64,000 nt of DNA from Mucilaginibacter sp. UR6-1 (GCF_020880975.1 NZ_JAJIWP010000003.1:558001-622000), one strand, 5' to 3'; numbered from the stretch's first letter, positions 43,624 to 52,402 are shown. Numbers and translations are program-made. The notes: a model not told the origin generated them from the sequence alone.

Positions 43624-44907
43624 ATGAACTTTGTTGAAGAATTACGCTGGCGGGGCATGCTGCATGATATTATGCCCGGAACTGAGGACGAACTGAATAA
43701 AGGTATGGCCTCGGGCTATATCGGTTTCGACCCTACTGCCGATTCGCTGCATGTGGGCCACCTTACCCAGATCATGACGCTGATCCACTTTCAGCGCGCG
43801 GGCCACAAGCCTTACGCGTTGGTTGGCGGTGCTACCGGCATGGTGGGCGATCCGTCGGGCAAATCGCAGGAGCGTAATCTGCTGTCAGAAGATGTGCTTC
43901 AGCATAACCTGGAGTGTGTTAAAAAGCAGTTGGAGCAATTTCTGGATTTTAACAGCGGTGCCAACAGCGCCCAAATGGTTAATAATTACGACTGGTTCAA
44001 AAACTTTACTTTCCTTGATTTTATACGCGATGTGGGTAAACACATCACTGTAAATTATATGATGGCTAAGGATTCGGTAAAGAAACGCCTTGAGGGTGAT
44101 ACCGGCATGTCGTTCACGGAATTTACTTACCAGTTGGTGCAGGGCTATGATTTTTACTACCTCTGGAAAAACCATAACTGTATACTGCAAATGGGCGGCA
44201 GCGACCAATGGGGCAACATAGTTACCGGTACCGAATTTATACGCCGTAAAGACGCGGGTTCGGCCTTTGCGCTAACTACCCAGTTAATTAAAAAGGCTGA
44301 TGGTACTAAATTCGGTAAAACCGAAAGCGGCGCAGTATGGCTTGATCCTGCGCGCACATCGCCTTACCAGTTTTACCAGTTTTGGCTGAATAGTACTGAT
44401 GCCGATGCCAAAAGTTACATCCGTATATTTACTTTACTGGACCGAGAAACAATCGAAGCCCTGGATGCCGAGCATGATGCCGCACCGCATTTGCGCATAT
44501 TGCAAAAGGCTTTGGCGAAGGATATAACTATACGCGTACACGGTGAAGCGGCTTACGAAAAAGCGATCAAATCGTCAGACTTTTTATTCGGGAACGTAGG
44601 CATCGAATTTTTGAATGAACTTACCGATGCCGAGGTAAAAGGCATATTTGAAGGTGTGCCTAACTTTAATATATCACTTGCCGAACTTAATCAAGGCATC
44701 AGCGCTACCGAATTATTAGCCGGTAAAACAGCCGTGTTTCCGTCAAAAGGCGAAGCTAAAAAGATGATACAAGGTGGCGGCGTTGCGGTAAATAAAAATA
44801 AAATAGCTACGCCTGATGATGTATTTAATGCTGATCACCTGATAAACGGGAAATACCTGGTAGCACAAAAAGGAAAGAAAAATTATTTTTTAATTATTGC
44901 TGAATAA
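43624..44907 (+). CDS. tyrS: Tyrosine--tRNA ligase
   Basis: 427 aa, class I synthetase. The HIGH-type motif is H43-V-G-H46 in [13 protein letters not shown], the KMSKS-type motif is K229-F-G-K-T233. Tyrosine-site segments [20 protein letters not shown] and [10 protein letters not shown] are present, and the C-terminal 55 residues ([21 protein letters not shown]) are the S4 RNA-binding domain. It charges tRNA-Tyr. Full length; the downstream toxin-antitoxin pair has its own promoter. Confidence 0.97.
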   Translation: MNFVEELRWRGMLHDIMPGTEDELNKGMASGYIGFDPTADSLHVGHLTQIMTLIHFQRAGHKPYALVGGATGMVGDPSGKSQERNLLSEDVLQHNLECVKKQLEQFLDFNSGANSAQMVNNYDWFKNFTFLDFIRDVGKHITVNYMMAKDSVKKRLEGDTGMSFTEFTYQLVQGYDFYYLWKNHNCILQMGGSDQWGNIVTGTEFIRRKDAGSAFALTTQLIKKADGTKFGKTESGAVWLDPARTSPYQFYQFWLNSTDADAKSYIRIFTLLDRETIEALDAEHDAAPHLRILQKALAKDITIRVHGEAAYEKAIKSSDFLFGNVGIEFLNELTDAEVKGIFEGVPNFNISLAELNQGISATELLAGKTAVFPSKGEAKKMIQGGGVAVNKNKIATPDDVFNADHLINGKYLVAQKGKKNYFLIIAE

Positions 44908-44917
44908 ACATAATTTA

Positions 44918-44950
44918 CGACATTTTGTATTTATATTTGTATAAATGTCG
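44918..44950 (+). promoter_or_regulatory. Promoter and probable operator of the Xre/RES toxin-antitoxin operon
   Basis: A perfect inverted repeat CGACATTT (44918-44925) / AAATGTCG (44943-44950), arms centred 25 bp apart, encloses a -7 box TATATTTG (44932-44939). It ends 7 bp before the antitoxin ATG. This is the arrangement expected for an autoregulated antitoxin operon: repressor bound to both arms would cover the -7 element. Confidence 0.65.
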
Positions 44951-44957
44951 GTAAGTT

Positions 44958-45434
44958 ATGAAAAAGGATGAAAAAAATCAGTTGAGTGAGCCGATGGTTG
45001 CCTATCTGCCATCGCCCACTCCATATTACAATTTGCTGGGCAGCAATAAATCATTAAAATTCAATACCGAGTTTGATGTTGTTAACCTGGCAAGGCAGGG
45101 CTTTCCGAAACATGTGCTGCTTAGCCTTGCCAAAAAAATATCGCTCAACATTCAGGAGCTGGCCAATATTTTGCATATCTCTGAGCGTACGCTACAGCGC
45201 TATGAGGATGATGCCATCATCAAAAAGGAATATGCTGAAAAGGCTGTTGAACTGGCCCGCCTGTACAAACGCGGCGAGGAGGTTTTTGGCGCTGCCGATA
45301 AATTTAAACAATGGATAAAAACCCCATCGTATATATTTAAAGGTGAAACGCCGGTTTCATTACTGGATACCTCGGCAGGTTTTGATATGGTATTCCGTGA
45401 GTTGGGCCGTATTGAGCATGGTATATTTGCTTAG
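44958..45434 (+). CDS. Xre/MbcA/ParS-type antitoxin (DUF2384)
   Basis: 158 aa. The central helix-turn-helix reads NIQELANILHISERTLQRYEDDA, and the C-terminal toxin-binding domain (DUF2384) is seen in ARLYKRGEEVFGAADKFKQWIKTPSYIFKGETPVSLLDTSAGFDMV. Family knowledge: it neutralises the RES toxin by blocking its active site and represses the operon. It precedes the RES gene by 7 bp. The inverted repeat in front of it is the likely binding site. Confidence 0.92.
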   Translation: MKKDEKNQLSEPMVAYLPSPTPYYNLLGSNKSLKFNTEFDVVNLARQGFPKHVLLSLAKKISLNIQELANILHISERTLQRYEDDAIIKKEYAEKAVELARLYKRGEEVFGAADKFKQWIKTPSYIFKGETPVSLLDTSAGFDMVFRELGRIEHGIFA

Positions 45435-45441
45435 CGTGTAA

Positions 45442-45894
45442 ATGATAGTTTACCGTATTACCAGCTACGATTACGGGCGCGACCTTACCGGAACCGGCGC
45501 GCGCTTGTATGGCGGCCGCTGGAACAGCGAAGGCAGGCCGATGCTGTACACCGCATCATCACGCTCATTAGCTGTGCTGGAGGTATTGGTGCATTTACCG
45601 CCCTTGTTAGTGCCCGATAATTATTGCCTTGTTGAAATTGAACTGCCGGCGAACAGTATATTACAGATAGATGTGCAATCATTACCTGAAAACTGGCATG
45701 ACATATCCGTATCGCGCATAACAAGGCAAATAGGTGATGAGTTCCTGAAAAAAGGAGAGCATCTTATTTTATCCGTTCCATCCATCATTGTACCGGCTGA
45801 ATTTAATTACCTGATCAACCCGAGGCATCCCGATATGGAAAAGGCCCGTATTGTTAATGTTTCGCCTTTCAGGTTTGATGACAGGCTTTTGTAG
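45442..45894 (+). CDS. RES-domain toxin (NAD+-degrading)
   Basis: 150 aa. The RES-type fold begins VYRITSYDYG and carries Arg26 (GGRWN), Tyr36 (LYTAS) and Glu47 (LAVLEVLVH), which keep exactly the spacing of the catalytic Arg/Tyr/Glu residues described for ParT/RES toxins. Those enzymes phosphorolyse NAD+ or modify proteins with ADP-ribose, arresting growth. The late serine-rich motif ILSVPSIIVPAEFNYLINP is also conserved in the family. It pairs with the upstream Xre antitoxin; both genes look intact. Confidence 0.92.
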   Translation: MIVYRITSYDYGRDLTGTGARLYGGRWNSEGRPMLYTASSRSLAVLEVLVHLPPLLVPDNYCLVEIELPANSILQIDVQSLPENWHDISVSRITRQIGDEFLKKGEHLILSVPSIIVPAEFNYLINPRHPDMEKARIVNVSPFRFDDRLL

Positions 45895-45897
45895 CAA

Positions 45898-45919
45898 AAA
45901 GGACCTTTACAGGTCCTTT
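45898..45919. terminator. Bidirectional terminator overlapping a convergent stop codon
   Basis: A perfect 9-bp stem AAAGGACCT (45898-45906) / AGGTCCTTT (45911-45919), loop TTAC. The TAA of the leftward PH/SHOCT gene lies in the loop (45907-45909), so the hairpin includes that gene's 3' end. Confidence 0.75.
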
Positions 45920-46572
45920 AATAATTCCAGCTTCTTTTGATTGTATTCTTCCTGCGAGATCAGGCTGTTATCAAAAAGCATTTTTAGTTTCTTGAGCTTT
46001 TCGGTCAGTTCGTCGGGCTTGGCAACAGGTTCTTCCTTAACAGCAACAGGCTCAGGTACCGGTGTTGGTTCAGGCAGTATTACCGGAGCAGGTGCGGGTG
46101 GCTGTATGGCAACATGACCGGGGTTATCAATATTTACCGAGCCTGATTCGGCACGTTTTTCTTCCAGATCGCGCAGGCGGCGGGCTTCACGCTCGGCTTC
46201 TTTACGCTCCTGAGCGTATTGGTAAAGTTTGCGGGCCTGCACTTTGGGCAGGTAATCAACACCCATTTCGGCACCGTTAACGGTTTTTACAGTGAATACC
46301 GCGCCAATAATTTCTTCCTTGGTGTGCACGTCAACAACGTCCTTCCAAACAAAATCAATAAACTTGATGGAAAGGCCAAGGTTTGCCGGGGTAAAAAACA
46401 GTACGCGCTTGTTGGTAAGCGCAATACAATCCGGAAACAGGTTTACCAGCGGTTTTTTTTGTACGGCTATGTATAATATCTCTTCGCCGGTTGTAAGCAG
46501 GTCAACAAGGCGGGTATATACTTTTTCAACGGCAGCGGCATCCTGCTGATCGTTTAGAAATTTCTCTATCAT
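45907..46572 (-). CDS. PH-domain protein with C-terminal SHOCT motif
   Basis: 221 aa from the ATG at 46572. Residues about 25-125 form a bacterial PH domain (EEILYIAVQKK, CIALTNKRVLFFTP, FIDFVWKDVVDVHTKEE). A charged helix and a Pro/Glu/Val-rich linker follow, and the last 30 residues (EKLKKLKMLFDNSLISQEEYNQKKLELL) are a SHOCT motif. Cytosolic and probably oligomeric; function unknown. A promoter box at 46595-46602 lies inside the longer reading frame to 46623 and rules that start out. Confidence 0.82.
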   Translation of the reverse strand: MIEKFLNDQQDAAAVEKVYTRLVDLLTTGEEILYIAVQKKPLVNLFPDCIALTNKRVLFFTPANLGLSIKFIDFVWKDVVDVHTKEEIIGAVFTVKTVNGAEMGVDYLPKVQARKLYQYAQERKEAEREARRLRDLEEKRAESGSVNIDNPGHVAIQPPAPAPVILPEPTPVPEPVAVKEEPVAKPDELTEKLKKLKMLFDNSLISQEEYNQKKLELLKDL

Positions 46573-46594
46573 ATTTTTAGCTTTTGGGCTCACG

Positions 46595-46602
46595 CAAAAA
46601 TA
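46595..46602 (-). promoter_or_regulatory. -7 box of the PH/SHOCT gene promoter
   Basis: TATTTTTG on the minus strand matches TAnnTTTG and ends 22 nt before the ATG at 46572. Confidence 0.45.
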
Positions 46603-46630
46603 GCAAAATACTGATAGGTGCAAATAAAGT

Positions 46631-47617
46631 TTACGCTATCAGTAAATTACAGCCGCGAATGTCCGAATTATCAAAGCGGCCCAGTATCTCAAATGAGCCA
46701 TCAGCATAAACCCTGCCCAGATCCTGCGTGGCAATGAATGAGCAGGAATTGATGTTGGCCAGATCGATAATATTAATGCCGCCCGTTTTACCGGTGCCTA
46801 TTAAACTCAGCGGATCATTTGGGTCGCGGAGGGTGATGCGCATCCAGGGTGGGCAGTTAAATATACCCTCGCCTTTTGAGTAAGCCTGAGAGAGCAACTC
46901 CGTCATGCCGTACTCTGAGTGTATTGAACTCACCCCAAAGCCCCGGCAAAGCGTAGCGTGCAGTTCATCACGTATCATTTCCTTGCGGCGGCCTTTCATA
47001 CCGCCGGTTTCCATCACTATCAATTCCGGATAGTTGATCGGGTATAGTTCAATAAAGTTGAGCAGGGCAAAGGTTACGCCTAACAATAAAGTGGGCTTTT
47101 TTAGCTCCTGTTGTTTTTTAAGCTGATGAAACAGGTCGGCATGGTTGTACAGGTAAAAGCCGCTGTCGGGATTGTTTGATTGTTTAATCAAATCATCAGC
47201 CATGTAAATAAGTGATGATCCCTCACGCTCCAGGTAAGAGGGCAACAAGGCCAGCACGGTATATTCACTTATATCGCCATAAAACAAACCAAATGCCTTA
47301 TGGAAGCTCTGCACATACCAGCTTACATCGGTAACGTGATGGCGGCTGGTAACCATGCCCGTAGTGCCCGAACTGGTAAAGGTTAGCTCAATATCATCAT
47401 GCGAGGTAACTACCGCCTGCGATTTAAAGAATTCCACCGGCATAAAAGGGATGGCTGTAACCTCCTTTACCAAAACTGCGTCAACATTCAATCCGCTTAA
47501 AAACTCCTTGTAAACAATGTTATACTCAGCCTGATACCTGAATACTTCAAGTGCAGTATGATTGAAGTCGGCCTCGTTGCTGATAGAAAATACTTGCTCT
47601 TTACCGGGTTTGTTCAT
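46631..47617 (-). CDS. LuxE-like acyl-protein synthetase / adenylating ligase
   Basis: 328 aa from the ATG at 47617. The AMP-binding loop is LTFTSSGTTGMVTSRHH, with further ANL-family features in LLPSYLEREGSSLIYM, VMETGGMKGRRKEM, SEYGMTELLSQAY and the C-terminal VYADGSFEILGRFDNSDIRG. It resembles LuxE (acyl-protein synthetase) and the short phenylacetate-CoA-ligase-like proteins of Bacteroidota, which activate a carboxylate as adenylate. The typical C-terminal ANL lid is abbreviated. No lux genes are near, so bioluminescence is not implied. A TATCTTTG box ends 5 nt before the ATG. Confidence 0.8.
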   Translation of the reverse strand: MNKPGKEQVFSISNEADFNHTALEVFRYQAEYNIVYKEFLSGLNVDAVLVKEVTAIPFMPVEFFKSQAVVTSHDDIELTFTSSGTTGMVTSRHHVTDVSWYVQSFHKAFGLFYGDISEYTVLALLPSYLEREGSSLIYMADDLIKQSNNPDSGFYLYNHADLFHQLKKQQELKKPTLLLGVTFALLNFIELYPINYPELIVMETGGMKGRRKEMIRDELHATLCRGFGVSSIHSEYGMTELLSQAYSKGEGIFNCPPWMRITLRDPNDPLSLIGTGKTGGINIIDLANINSCSFIATQDLGRVYADGSFEILGRFDNSDIRGCNLLIA

Positions 47618-47622
47618 CACTG

Positions 47623-47652
47623 CAAAGATAATTAATTGCCCGGCCATGCAAA
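47623..47652 (-). promoter_or_regulatory. Promoter of the LuxE-like gene
   Basis: On the minus strand TTTG (47652-47649), an 18-bp spacer and TATCTTTG (47630-47623) match both the -33 and -7 elements of Bacteroidota promoters. The ATG follows after 5 nt, implying a leaderless message. The most complete promoter match in the window. Confidence 0.6.
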
Positions 47653-47774
47653 TTTAACGGCTGCCGTACCTATCATATTAAAGTAAAATGCGCGTTTAGG
47701 TAAACAAGCGTTATGCTTAGTGGTTGTAATATTGCAGCTAAATACATAGATGATACCAAATATTTAAAGAGCTT

Positions 47775-48446
47775 ATGAAAACGTTAAAATTTTTAAAACT
47801 CCCGCTTTTGTTAAGCGTGTTTTTTATACTTACTTCGGCCGCTGATGCAGGTAAGGAAACAGAAAGGATTAATAAATCAACCGAGGTGCTTACGGCATTC
47901 ACCAAAATGAAGGAGAGCATACCGCATGAACTTTTGCAGGAATACCAGGGCCTGGTGGTAATCCCTAAACTAATAAACGCGGGTTTTGGCATTGGCGGTA
48001 AACGCGGTAAGGGTGTAGCTATGGTAAAACTGGCCGACGGTAGCTGGAGCGATCCGGTATTTATTACCATGACCGGCGGTAGTATCGGTTTTCAGATTGG
48101 TGTTCAATCAGTTGACCTGGTATTGGTGTTTAAAAGCAAGGGTGTGTTAACCAAGGTTAAAAACGGCGACTTTACTATCGGTGGCGATGTGTCGGCAACG
48201 GCTGGTCCGGTTGGCCGCAGTTCGAGCGCAAGCACTGACCATGAACTGGATGCCGAGATCTACTCATACTCGCGCAGTAAAGGCTTATTTGCCGGTATCA
48301 GCATCAATGGTTCAAACCTGGCAATTGATAAAACATCTATTGCTAACTACTATGGCGCAAAGGCTACCTCGCAGGATATATTCGCTTCATCAAAAAGCTC
48401 AACCGAGGAAGTTAAAAATCTTAAAGCTACTTTGGCCAAGATGTAA
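47775..48446 (+). CDS. SYLF-domain lipid-binding protein (YSC84-like)
   Basis: 223 aa with a signal peptide (LPLLLSVFFILTSAADAG). The SYLF domain starts at ERINKSTEVLTAFTKMKESIPHELLQEYQGLVVIPKLINAGFGIGG and continues with GFQIGVQSVDLVLVF and YSRSKGLFAGISINGSNLAID. Bacterial members are exported, bind lipids and are otherwise uncharacterised. Full length. A hairpin terminator follows and overlaps the end of the convergent DUF1345 gene. Confidence 0.9.
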   Translation: MKTLKFLKLPLLLSVFFILTSAADAGKETERINKSTEVLTAFTKMKESIPHELLQEYQGLVVIPKLINAGFGIGGKRGKGVAMVKLADGSWSDPVFITMTGGSIGFQIGVQSVDLVLVFKSKGVLTKVKNGDFTIGGDVSATAGPVGRSSSASTDHELDAEIYSYSRSKGLFAGISINGSNLAIDKTSIANYYGAKATSQDIFASSKSSTEEVKNLKATLAKM

Positions 48447-48473
48447 TTTATTGTAACGTGTAAAACCGATACG

Positions 48474-48506
48474 AAAAGCCAATCCTGCACAGGGTTGGCT
48501 TTTTTA
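48474..48506. terminator. Bidirectional terminator between convergent genes
   Basis: AAAAGCCAATCC (48474-48485) pairs with GGTTGGCTTTT (48493-48503), with one G-T pair; T-runs on both strands. It just overlaps the last codon of the leftward DUF1345 gene. Confidence 0.8.
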
Positions 48507-49202
48507 GTTTGATACCAGGCCGGAGATAATGTTGATGCTTAATGCAACGATTGCCGTATTAAATACAAACGATACCAGGCCATGCACCAGCGCCAAACGC
48601 CGGATGCGGCGTGAGGAGATTTCCACGTCAGACACCTGGAACGTCATCCCGACTACGAAAGAGAAGTATACAAAATCGAGATAATCGGGCAGGGGCTCAT
48701 CCGGAAATTGCAGGCCTGTAGGTGCGTCAGGTTTATCAGCCTGTAAATCGTAATAAATATGGGCATACCGCATGGTAAAAAGGGTATGTACCAGCCACCA
48801 CGAAGTAATAACCGCCCCAAGTGCCAAAAAAACGTTCGCGGTAACTTCATCATCCGCATGGCCCTTGGTTGATTTCAGTAATATATAAATGGCCGATAAA
48901 CTGATCAAAGCGGCACCTAATACAATAATGAATATCAACGTGCGGCTTGAATCTTCCAGACTGGCTATTTTGCGGATCTCGCGCGGATGGGCACCAAATA
49001 TCACCACCCAATCCAGTATAATAATGCTCAGGGCAAAGCCTATCCAGGTGGTAAGGATGGTTGCGGGTATTGATTCGGCACGGAAAATAAAGAATGCGCC
49101 TGAAGCTACCAGCAGCGAGATATAGATACGGTAATTCGCGTCTATGCGCAAAAATAATCCTTTGGGTTTACGCAATTTGGGGTGATGCCGCTCATGTATC
49201 AA
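48504..49202 (-). CDS. DUF1345 inner-membrane protein
   Basis: 232 aa with five to six membrane helices. DUF1345 features: the basic N-terminus, DWVVIFGAHPREIRKIASLEDSSRTLIF, WWLVHTLFTMRYAHIYY and PDYLDFVYFSFVVGMTFQVSDVEISSRRIRR. Family of unknown function, possibly ion-channel-like in architecture. Full length. It ends in the shared bidirectional hairpin and starts 48 bp downstream of the ywbE-like gene on the same strand. Confidence 0.85.
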   Translation of the reverse strand: MIHERHHPKLRKPKGLFLRIDANYRIYISLLVASGAFFIFRAESIPATILTTWIGFALSIIILDWVVIFGAHPREIRKIASLEDSSRTLIFIIVLGAALISLSAIYILLKSTKGHADDEVTANVFLALGAVITSWWLVHTLFTMRYAHIYYDLQADKPDAPTGLQFPDEPLPDYLDFVYFSFVVGMTFQVSDVEISSRRIRRLALVHGLVSFVFNTAIVALSINIISGLVSN

Positions 49203-49250
49203 ATATGAGTAAACGGCGGCAAATTATTATACGCCTTTGCTGATGAATTT

Positions 49251-49493
49251 TTAGTCGCCGATAATTTCGGCTACACGGCCTACTTGCCCGTCTTCCAGCC
49301 TAACCTTTATACCGCGCGAATGAAAGGCCGCGCTGGTAAGCAGCTTTTCAACAATGCCGCGGGTACGTTTGCCGCTTCGCTGATCTTTTTTCAGGATGAT
49401 ATCAACCTCCAGGCCGGGATAAATATCTTCGCGGCGCTGGCCGTTGTTGCCGCCGCCTTCGCTGCTGAGCCTGAATGTGGGTATACCTGCCAT
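49251..49493 (-). CDS. ywbE: YwbE-family small protein (DUF2196)
   Basis: 80 aa from the ATG at 49493. The family core is GQRREDIYPGLEVDIILKKDQRSGKRTRGIVEKLLTSA, followed by HSRGIKVRLEDGQVGRV, with an N-terminal Ser/Gly-rich stretch. Small basic, KOW-like, beta-rich protein found in Firmicutes and Bacteroidota, function unknown, perhaps RNA-binding. The longer frame to 49529 would overlap the SMR gene's end by 32 bp; the chosen start leaves 4 bp. Likely in an operon with the SMR and TlpA genes upstream. Confidence 0.85.
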   Translation of the reverse strand: MAGIPTFRLSSEGGGNNGQRREDIYPGLEVDIILKKDQRSGKRTRGIVEKLLTSAAFHSRGIKVRLEDGQVGRVAEIIGD

Positions 49494-49497
49494 AATA

Positions 49498-49827
49498 TTA
49501 ATGTGAGGATACAAATTTAAGCCCAACAATTGAACTTATCAGCGTAGCGATAAAAAATAAACGCCAGAAGCTGGCAGGCTCCTTAAAAAACATGATGCCG
49601 ATAATTACCGTGCCTACCGCGCCGATGCCCGTCCAAACTGCATAGGCAGTGCCCAAAGGCAGGGTTTGGGTAGCTTTATAAAGCAGGATCATGCTCAAGG
49701 TCAAAAAAAACAGGAACCCACCGATCCACGACCAGTACAGGCTGCCCGAAGCTTCTTTGGCCTTGCCCAAACAGGTGGTAAAGCCAACCTCGCAAAGGCC
49801 GGCTATGATGAGGATAAACCAGTTCAT
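49498..49827 (-). CDS. SMR-family small multidrug/guanidinium transporter
   Basis: 109 aa with four membrane helices. The catalytic glutamate is in the first helix, LIIAGLCEVGFTTCLGKAKEA (E13). The later signatures PLGTAYAVWTGIGAVGTVIIG and FFKEPASFWR are those of the Gdx/SugE and EmrE group. Dual-topology dimers exchange protons for cationic compounds. Gdx-type guanidinium exporters and EmrE-type drug exporters cannot be separated by eye here. It lies 11 bp after the TlpA-lipoprotein gene. Confidence 0.88.
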   Translation of the reverse strand: MNWFILIIAGLCEVGFTTCLGKAKEASGSLYWSWIGGFLFFLTLSMILLYKATQTLPLGTAYAVWTGIGAVGTVIIGIMFFKEPASFWRLFFIATLISSIVGLKFVSSH

Positions 49828-49838
49828 GTGGGCAAATA

Positions 49839-50963
49839 TCAGCTTTTTGCCAGATACTGATCTATAAAATTAATAATCTCCTTATCACCGCCTTCTTCAA
49901 AGCCATTAATTTTTTTAACCACTTTATTGTGCTGATCTACGATATATATCTGTGGGATGAAGCCTAAGTTGTAACGTGCGTCGGCACGGTTTTTCTCGGC
50001 AGGTTGTATTAAAAGTTGCTGCCAGGGCATTTTTTCCTGCGCCATGGCGGTTTGCCAATCGGCTTTTTCATCATCTATAGATATACTTACCATGCGTATA
50101 TTATCAGAGGGTACCTGGCTATATATCTTTTTTAGGGATGGTATTTCTTTTCTGCACGGGCCGCACCAGCTTGCCCAAAAAATTACAATGTTCAGCTTTT
50201 TGGTACTGTCGAGCACAGGCAGCGACTGATTTTTTACATCGAAAAAATGGCTTTGTAAAAAAATATTTTTACTGGCCGGTTGGTCATCAATAAATTGTTT
50301 AAACTGCCGCCCTTTGTGTGAGGTCTTTACGGCATCGCTAAAATTATTGTAAAAGGTTTCGAGCGTTTTGTGGTCAAAATCATACTGCAGATTTTGCAAA
50401 GCGTGTATTGTGTAAAAAGCATCGGGTGTTCCTTTTATGAGTTTGTTTATCCTTGCAGCCTGGGCTGTCCTTTGATTGGAGTCAATACTGATCTGTATAA
50501 AAGGAAGATCGTAATTTTTAAAGTAGAATTTATTTTGCGGCCCGCCCGTAACCATCGCTTTAGCGTTCGGTTTAGAAAAATCACCTTTAATTTCAATAGT
50601 GCCGGGTTCGAGCATAAAACTATCATAGCCATTTCGGCCTTGAGCCGTAATCTTCGCTTCCTGATGTGTTACAAATAAAGGCTCTTGTTTACCATCGCGA
50701 TTATAGGTTAGCATAACCAGGTCCGGCTCAATTACGGTATCTGGGTGGATGTTAAATTCAAATTGGCTATTAGTGATTTTGGCAGAATCAAACGGCTCGC
50801 CACCGATAGGATAGGTTTTGGCCAGATACACCATACCGGTATTAAGTCCTTTAATATCACCTTTGATGATTACCGTATTATTTTGCTTGCAGGATGCAAA
50901 AAGGAACGCAGCAAATGCGAGAATGAGAAGTGTTTTTTGTTTAGGCAGAGTGGTGAAATACAT
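49839..50963 (-). CDS. TlpA-like thioredoxin lipoprotein with N-terminal DUF4369
   Basis: 374 aa. The lipobox ending LFASC (Cys about 26) makes it a lipoprotein facing the periplasm. Residues about 30-130 are a DUF4369-like beta domain (VIIKGDIKGLNTGMVYLAKTYP), then a helical linker, and residues 240-374 a TlpA/ResA-type thioredoxin domain with active site WASWCGPCRKE and the cis-proline in GFIPQIY. Family role: reduces periplasmic disulfides, for instance in cytochrome c maturation. It heads a short leftward run with the SMR and ywbE-like genes. Confidence 0.9.
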   Translation of the reverse strand: MYFTTLPKQKTLLILAFAAFLFASCKQNNTVIIKGDIKGLNTGMVYLAKTYPIGGEPFDSAKITNSQFEFNIHPDTVIEPDLVMLTYNRDGKQEPLFVTHQEAKITAQGRNGYDSFMLEPGTIEIKGDFSKPNAKAMVTGGPQNKFYFKNYDLPFIQISIDSNQRTAQAARINKLIKGTPDAFYTIHALQNLQYDFDHKTLETFYNNFSDAVKTSHKGRQFKQFIDDQPASKNIFLQSHFFDVKNQSLPVLDSTKKLNIVIFWASWCGPCRKEIPSLKKIYSQVPSDNIRMVSISIDDEKADWQTAMAQEKMPWQQLLIQPAEKNRADARYNLGFIPQIYIVDQHNKVVKKINGFEEGGDKEIINFIDQYLAKS

Positions 50964-51018
50964 ACGATCAGATATACTTTTATTGTAAATCTACCTATAC
51001 CTGATCGTATTTTAGTAA

Positions 51019-52353
51019 TTATTCAACCAATTTATTTACAGCCTGTTCAACCTTATCAAACTTAAAATTTGAGAGTAACTCGTTAAACGCCGCGCTGATG
51101 TGCTCATTACCCAGGTTGCCTATGCTGCCCTCATGGGTGTGGTTAACCGTTTTTTCGGGGTTAAAGTTGCCTTGTTCAATAGCCATGCCTACCTGTTTGT
51201 AAGCATCGCGGAAAGGCACACCGTTGAGCACCTGTTTGTTTACCTCTTCAACACTAAACAGGTAGGCATATTTAGGATCGTCCAGAATATTGGTTTTTAC
51301 CTCGATGTTTTGCAGCATAAAGGTGGCCATGTGCAGGCAATTCTTCAGTTCCGTAAACGCCGGGAACAATAGCTCCTTCAGCAATTGTAGTTCGCGGTGA
51401 TAGCCCGATGGTAGGTTGGTGGTCATCATGGCCACATCATTAGGCAGGGCTTGCAGGCGGTTACATTTACCGCGCATAATCTCCCAAACATCCGGGTTTT
51501 TTTTATGCGGCATTATGCTGCTACCGGTGGTCAGGTTTTCGGGGTAGCTTACAAAGGCGAAGTTCTGGCTCAGGTACAGGCATTGGTCCATAGCCATTTT
51601 AGCCAGGGTTGCCGCTATTGATGATAGCGCCTGCGCAATGATCCGCTCGGTTTTGCCACGCCCCATTTGCGCGTAAACAACGTTATAGTTTAAGCGCTCA
51701 AAACCCAGCAACTGCGTGGTAAGCGTGCGGTTAAGCGGGAACGACGAGCCATAACCCGCCGCCGAACCCAATGGGTTTTTGTTGGTAATTTTATAAGCGG
51801 CTAATACCAGCTCAAGGTCATCGGCCAAACTTTCGGCATAAGCGCCAAACCACAGGCCGAATGATGATGGCATGGCCACCTGCAAATGGGTATAACCCGG
51901 CAGCAATACATCCTTATGTTTTTCGCTGAGTTCAATTAATTGCTTAAACAGGTTTTCGGTTTCGGCAACCACTTGTTGCAACTCATGGCGAAAAAACAAT
52001 TTCAGGTCAACCAGTACCTGGTCGTTACGTGAACGGCCGCTGTGAATTTTTTTACCGGCCTCGCCAATGCGGCGGGTGAGTAGCAACTCTACCTGTGAGT
52101 GTACATCCTCTACATGTTCTTCAATCACAAAGTCGCCGTTGGCTATTTCTTTGTAGATGTTTTTTAGTTCGGCCTGCACCACATTAAGATCCTCGGCGCT
52201 CATCAGGTCAATACTTTGCAGCATACGCGTATGTGCCAGTGAGGCAAGCACGTCAAAAGCGGCCATCTGGCGGTCAAACTCGCGGTCGCGGCCCACGGTA
52301 AAATCTTCTACTAACTGGTTAACGTAGGTGGTTTTTTGCCAAAGTTTGCTCAT
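51019..52353 (-). CDS. argH: Argininosuccinate lyase
   Basis: 444 aa from the ATG at 52353 (MSKLWQKTTY); the longer frame extends into a repeat and is rejected. Fumarase/ASL-superfamily signatures are clear: HSGRSRNDQV, PGYTHLQVAMPSSFGLW, NPLGSAAGYGS and the mobile loop GSSIMPHKKNPD with the catalytic Ser. It splits argininosuccinate into arginine and fumarate, the last step of arginine synthesis. The ArgE-like gene is 18 kb away; no other arg genes are adjacent. A CATATTTGCAGC sequence ends directly before the ATG, close to the local promoter pattern. Confidence 0.96.
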   Translation of the reverse strand: MSKLWQKTTYVNQLVEDFTVGRDREFDRQMAAFDVLASLAHTRMLQSIDLMSAEDLNVVQAELKNIYKEIANGDFVIEEHVEDVHSQVELLLTRRIGEAGKKIHSGRSRNDQVLVDLKLFFRHELQQVVAETENLFKQLIELSEKHKDVLLPGYTHLQVAMPSSFGLWFGAYAESLADDLELVLAAYKITNKNPLGSAAGYGSSFPLNRTLTTQLLGFERLNYNVVYAQMGRGKTERIIAQALSSIAATLAKMAMDQCLYLSQNFAFVSYPENLTTGSSIMPHKKNPDVWEIMRGKCNRLQALPNDVAMMTTNLPSGYHRELQLLKELLFPAFTELKNCLHMATFMLQNIEVKTNILDDPKYAYLFSVEEVNKQVLNGVPFRDAYKQVGMAIEQGNFNPEKTVNHTHEGSIGNLGNEHISAAFNELLSNFKFDKVEQAVNKLVE

Positions 52354-52402
52354 GCTGCAAATATGGTAATTTATAGGGAATGTATACCGTTTAAAATGAT
52401 AC

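Noticed and set aside
46631..47617. Part of a bioluminescence operon
   Set aside because: Only a LuxE-like adenylating ligase is present; no luciferase or fatty acid reductase genes nearby.
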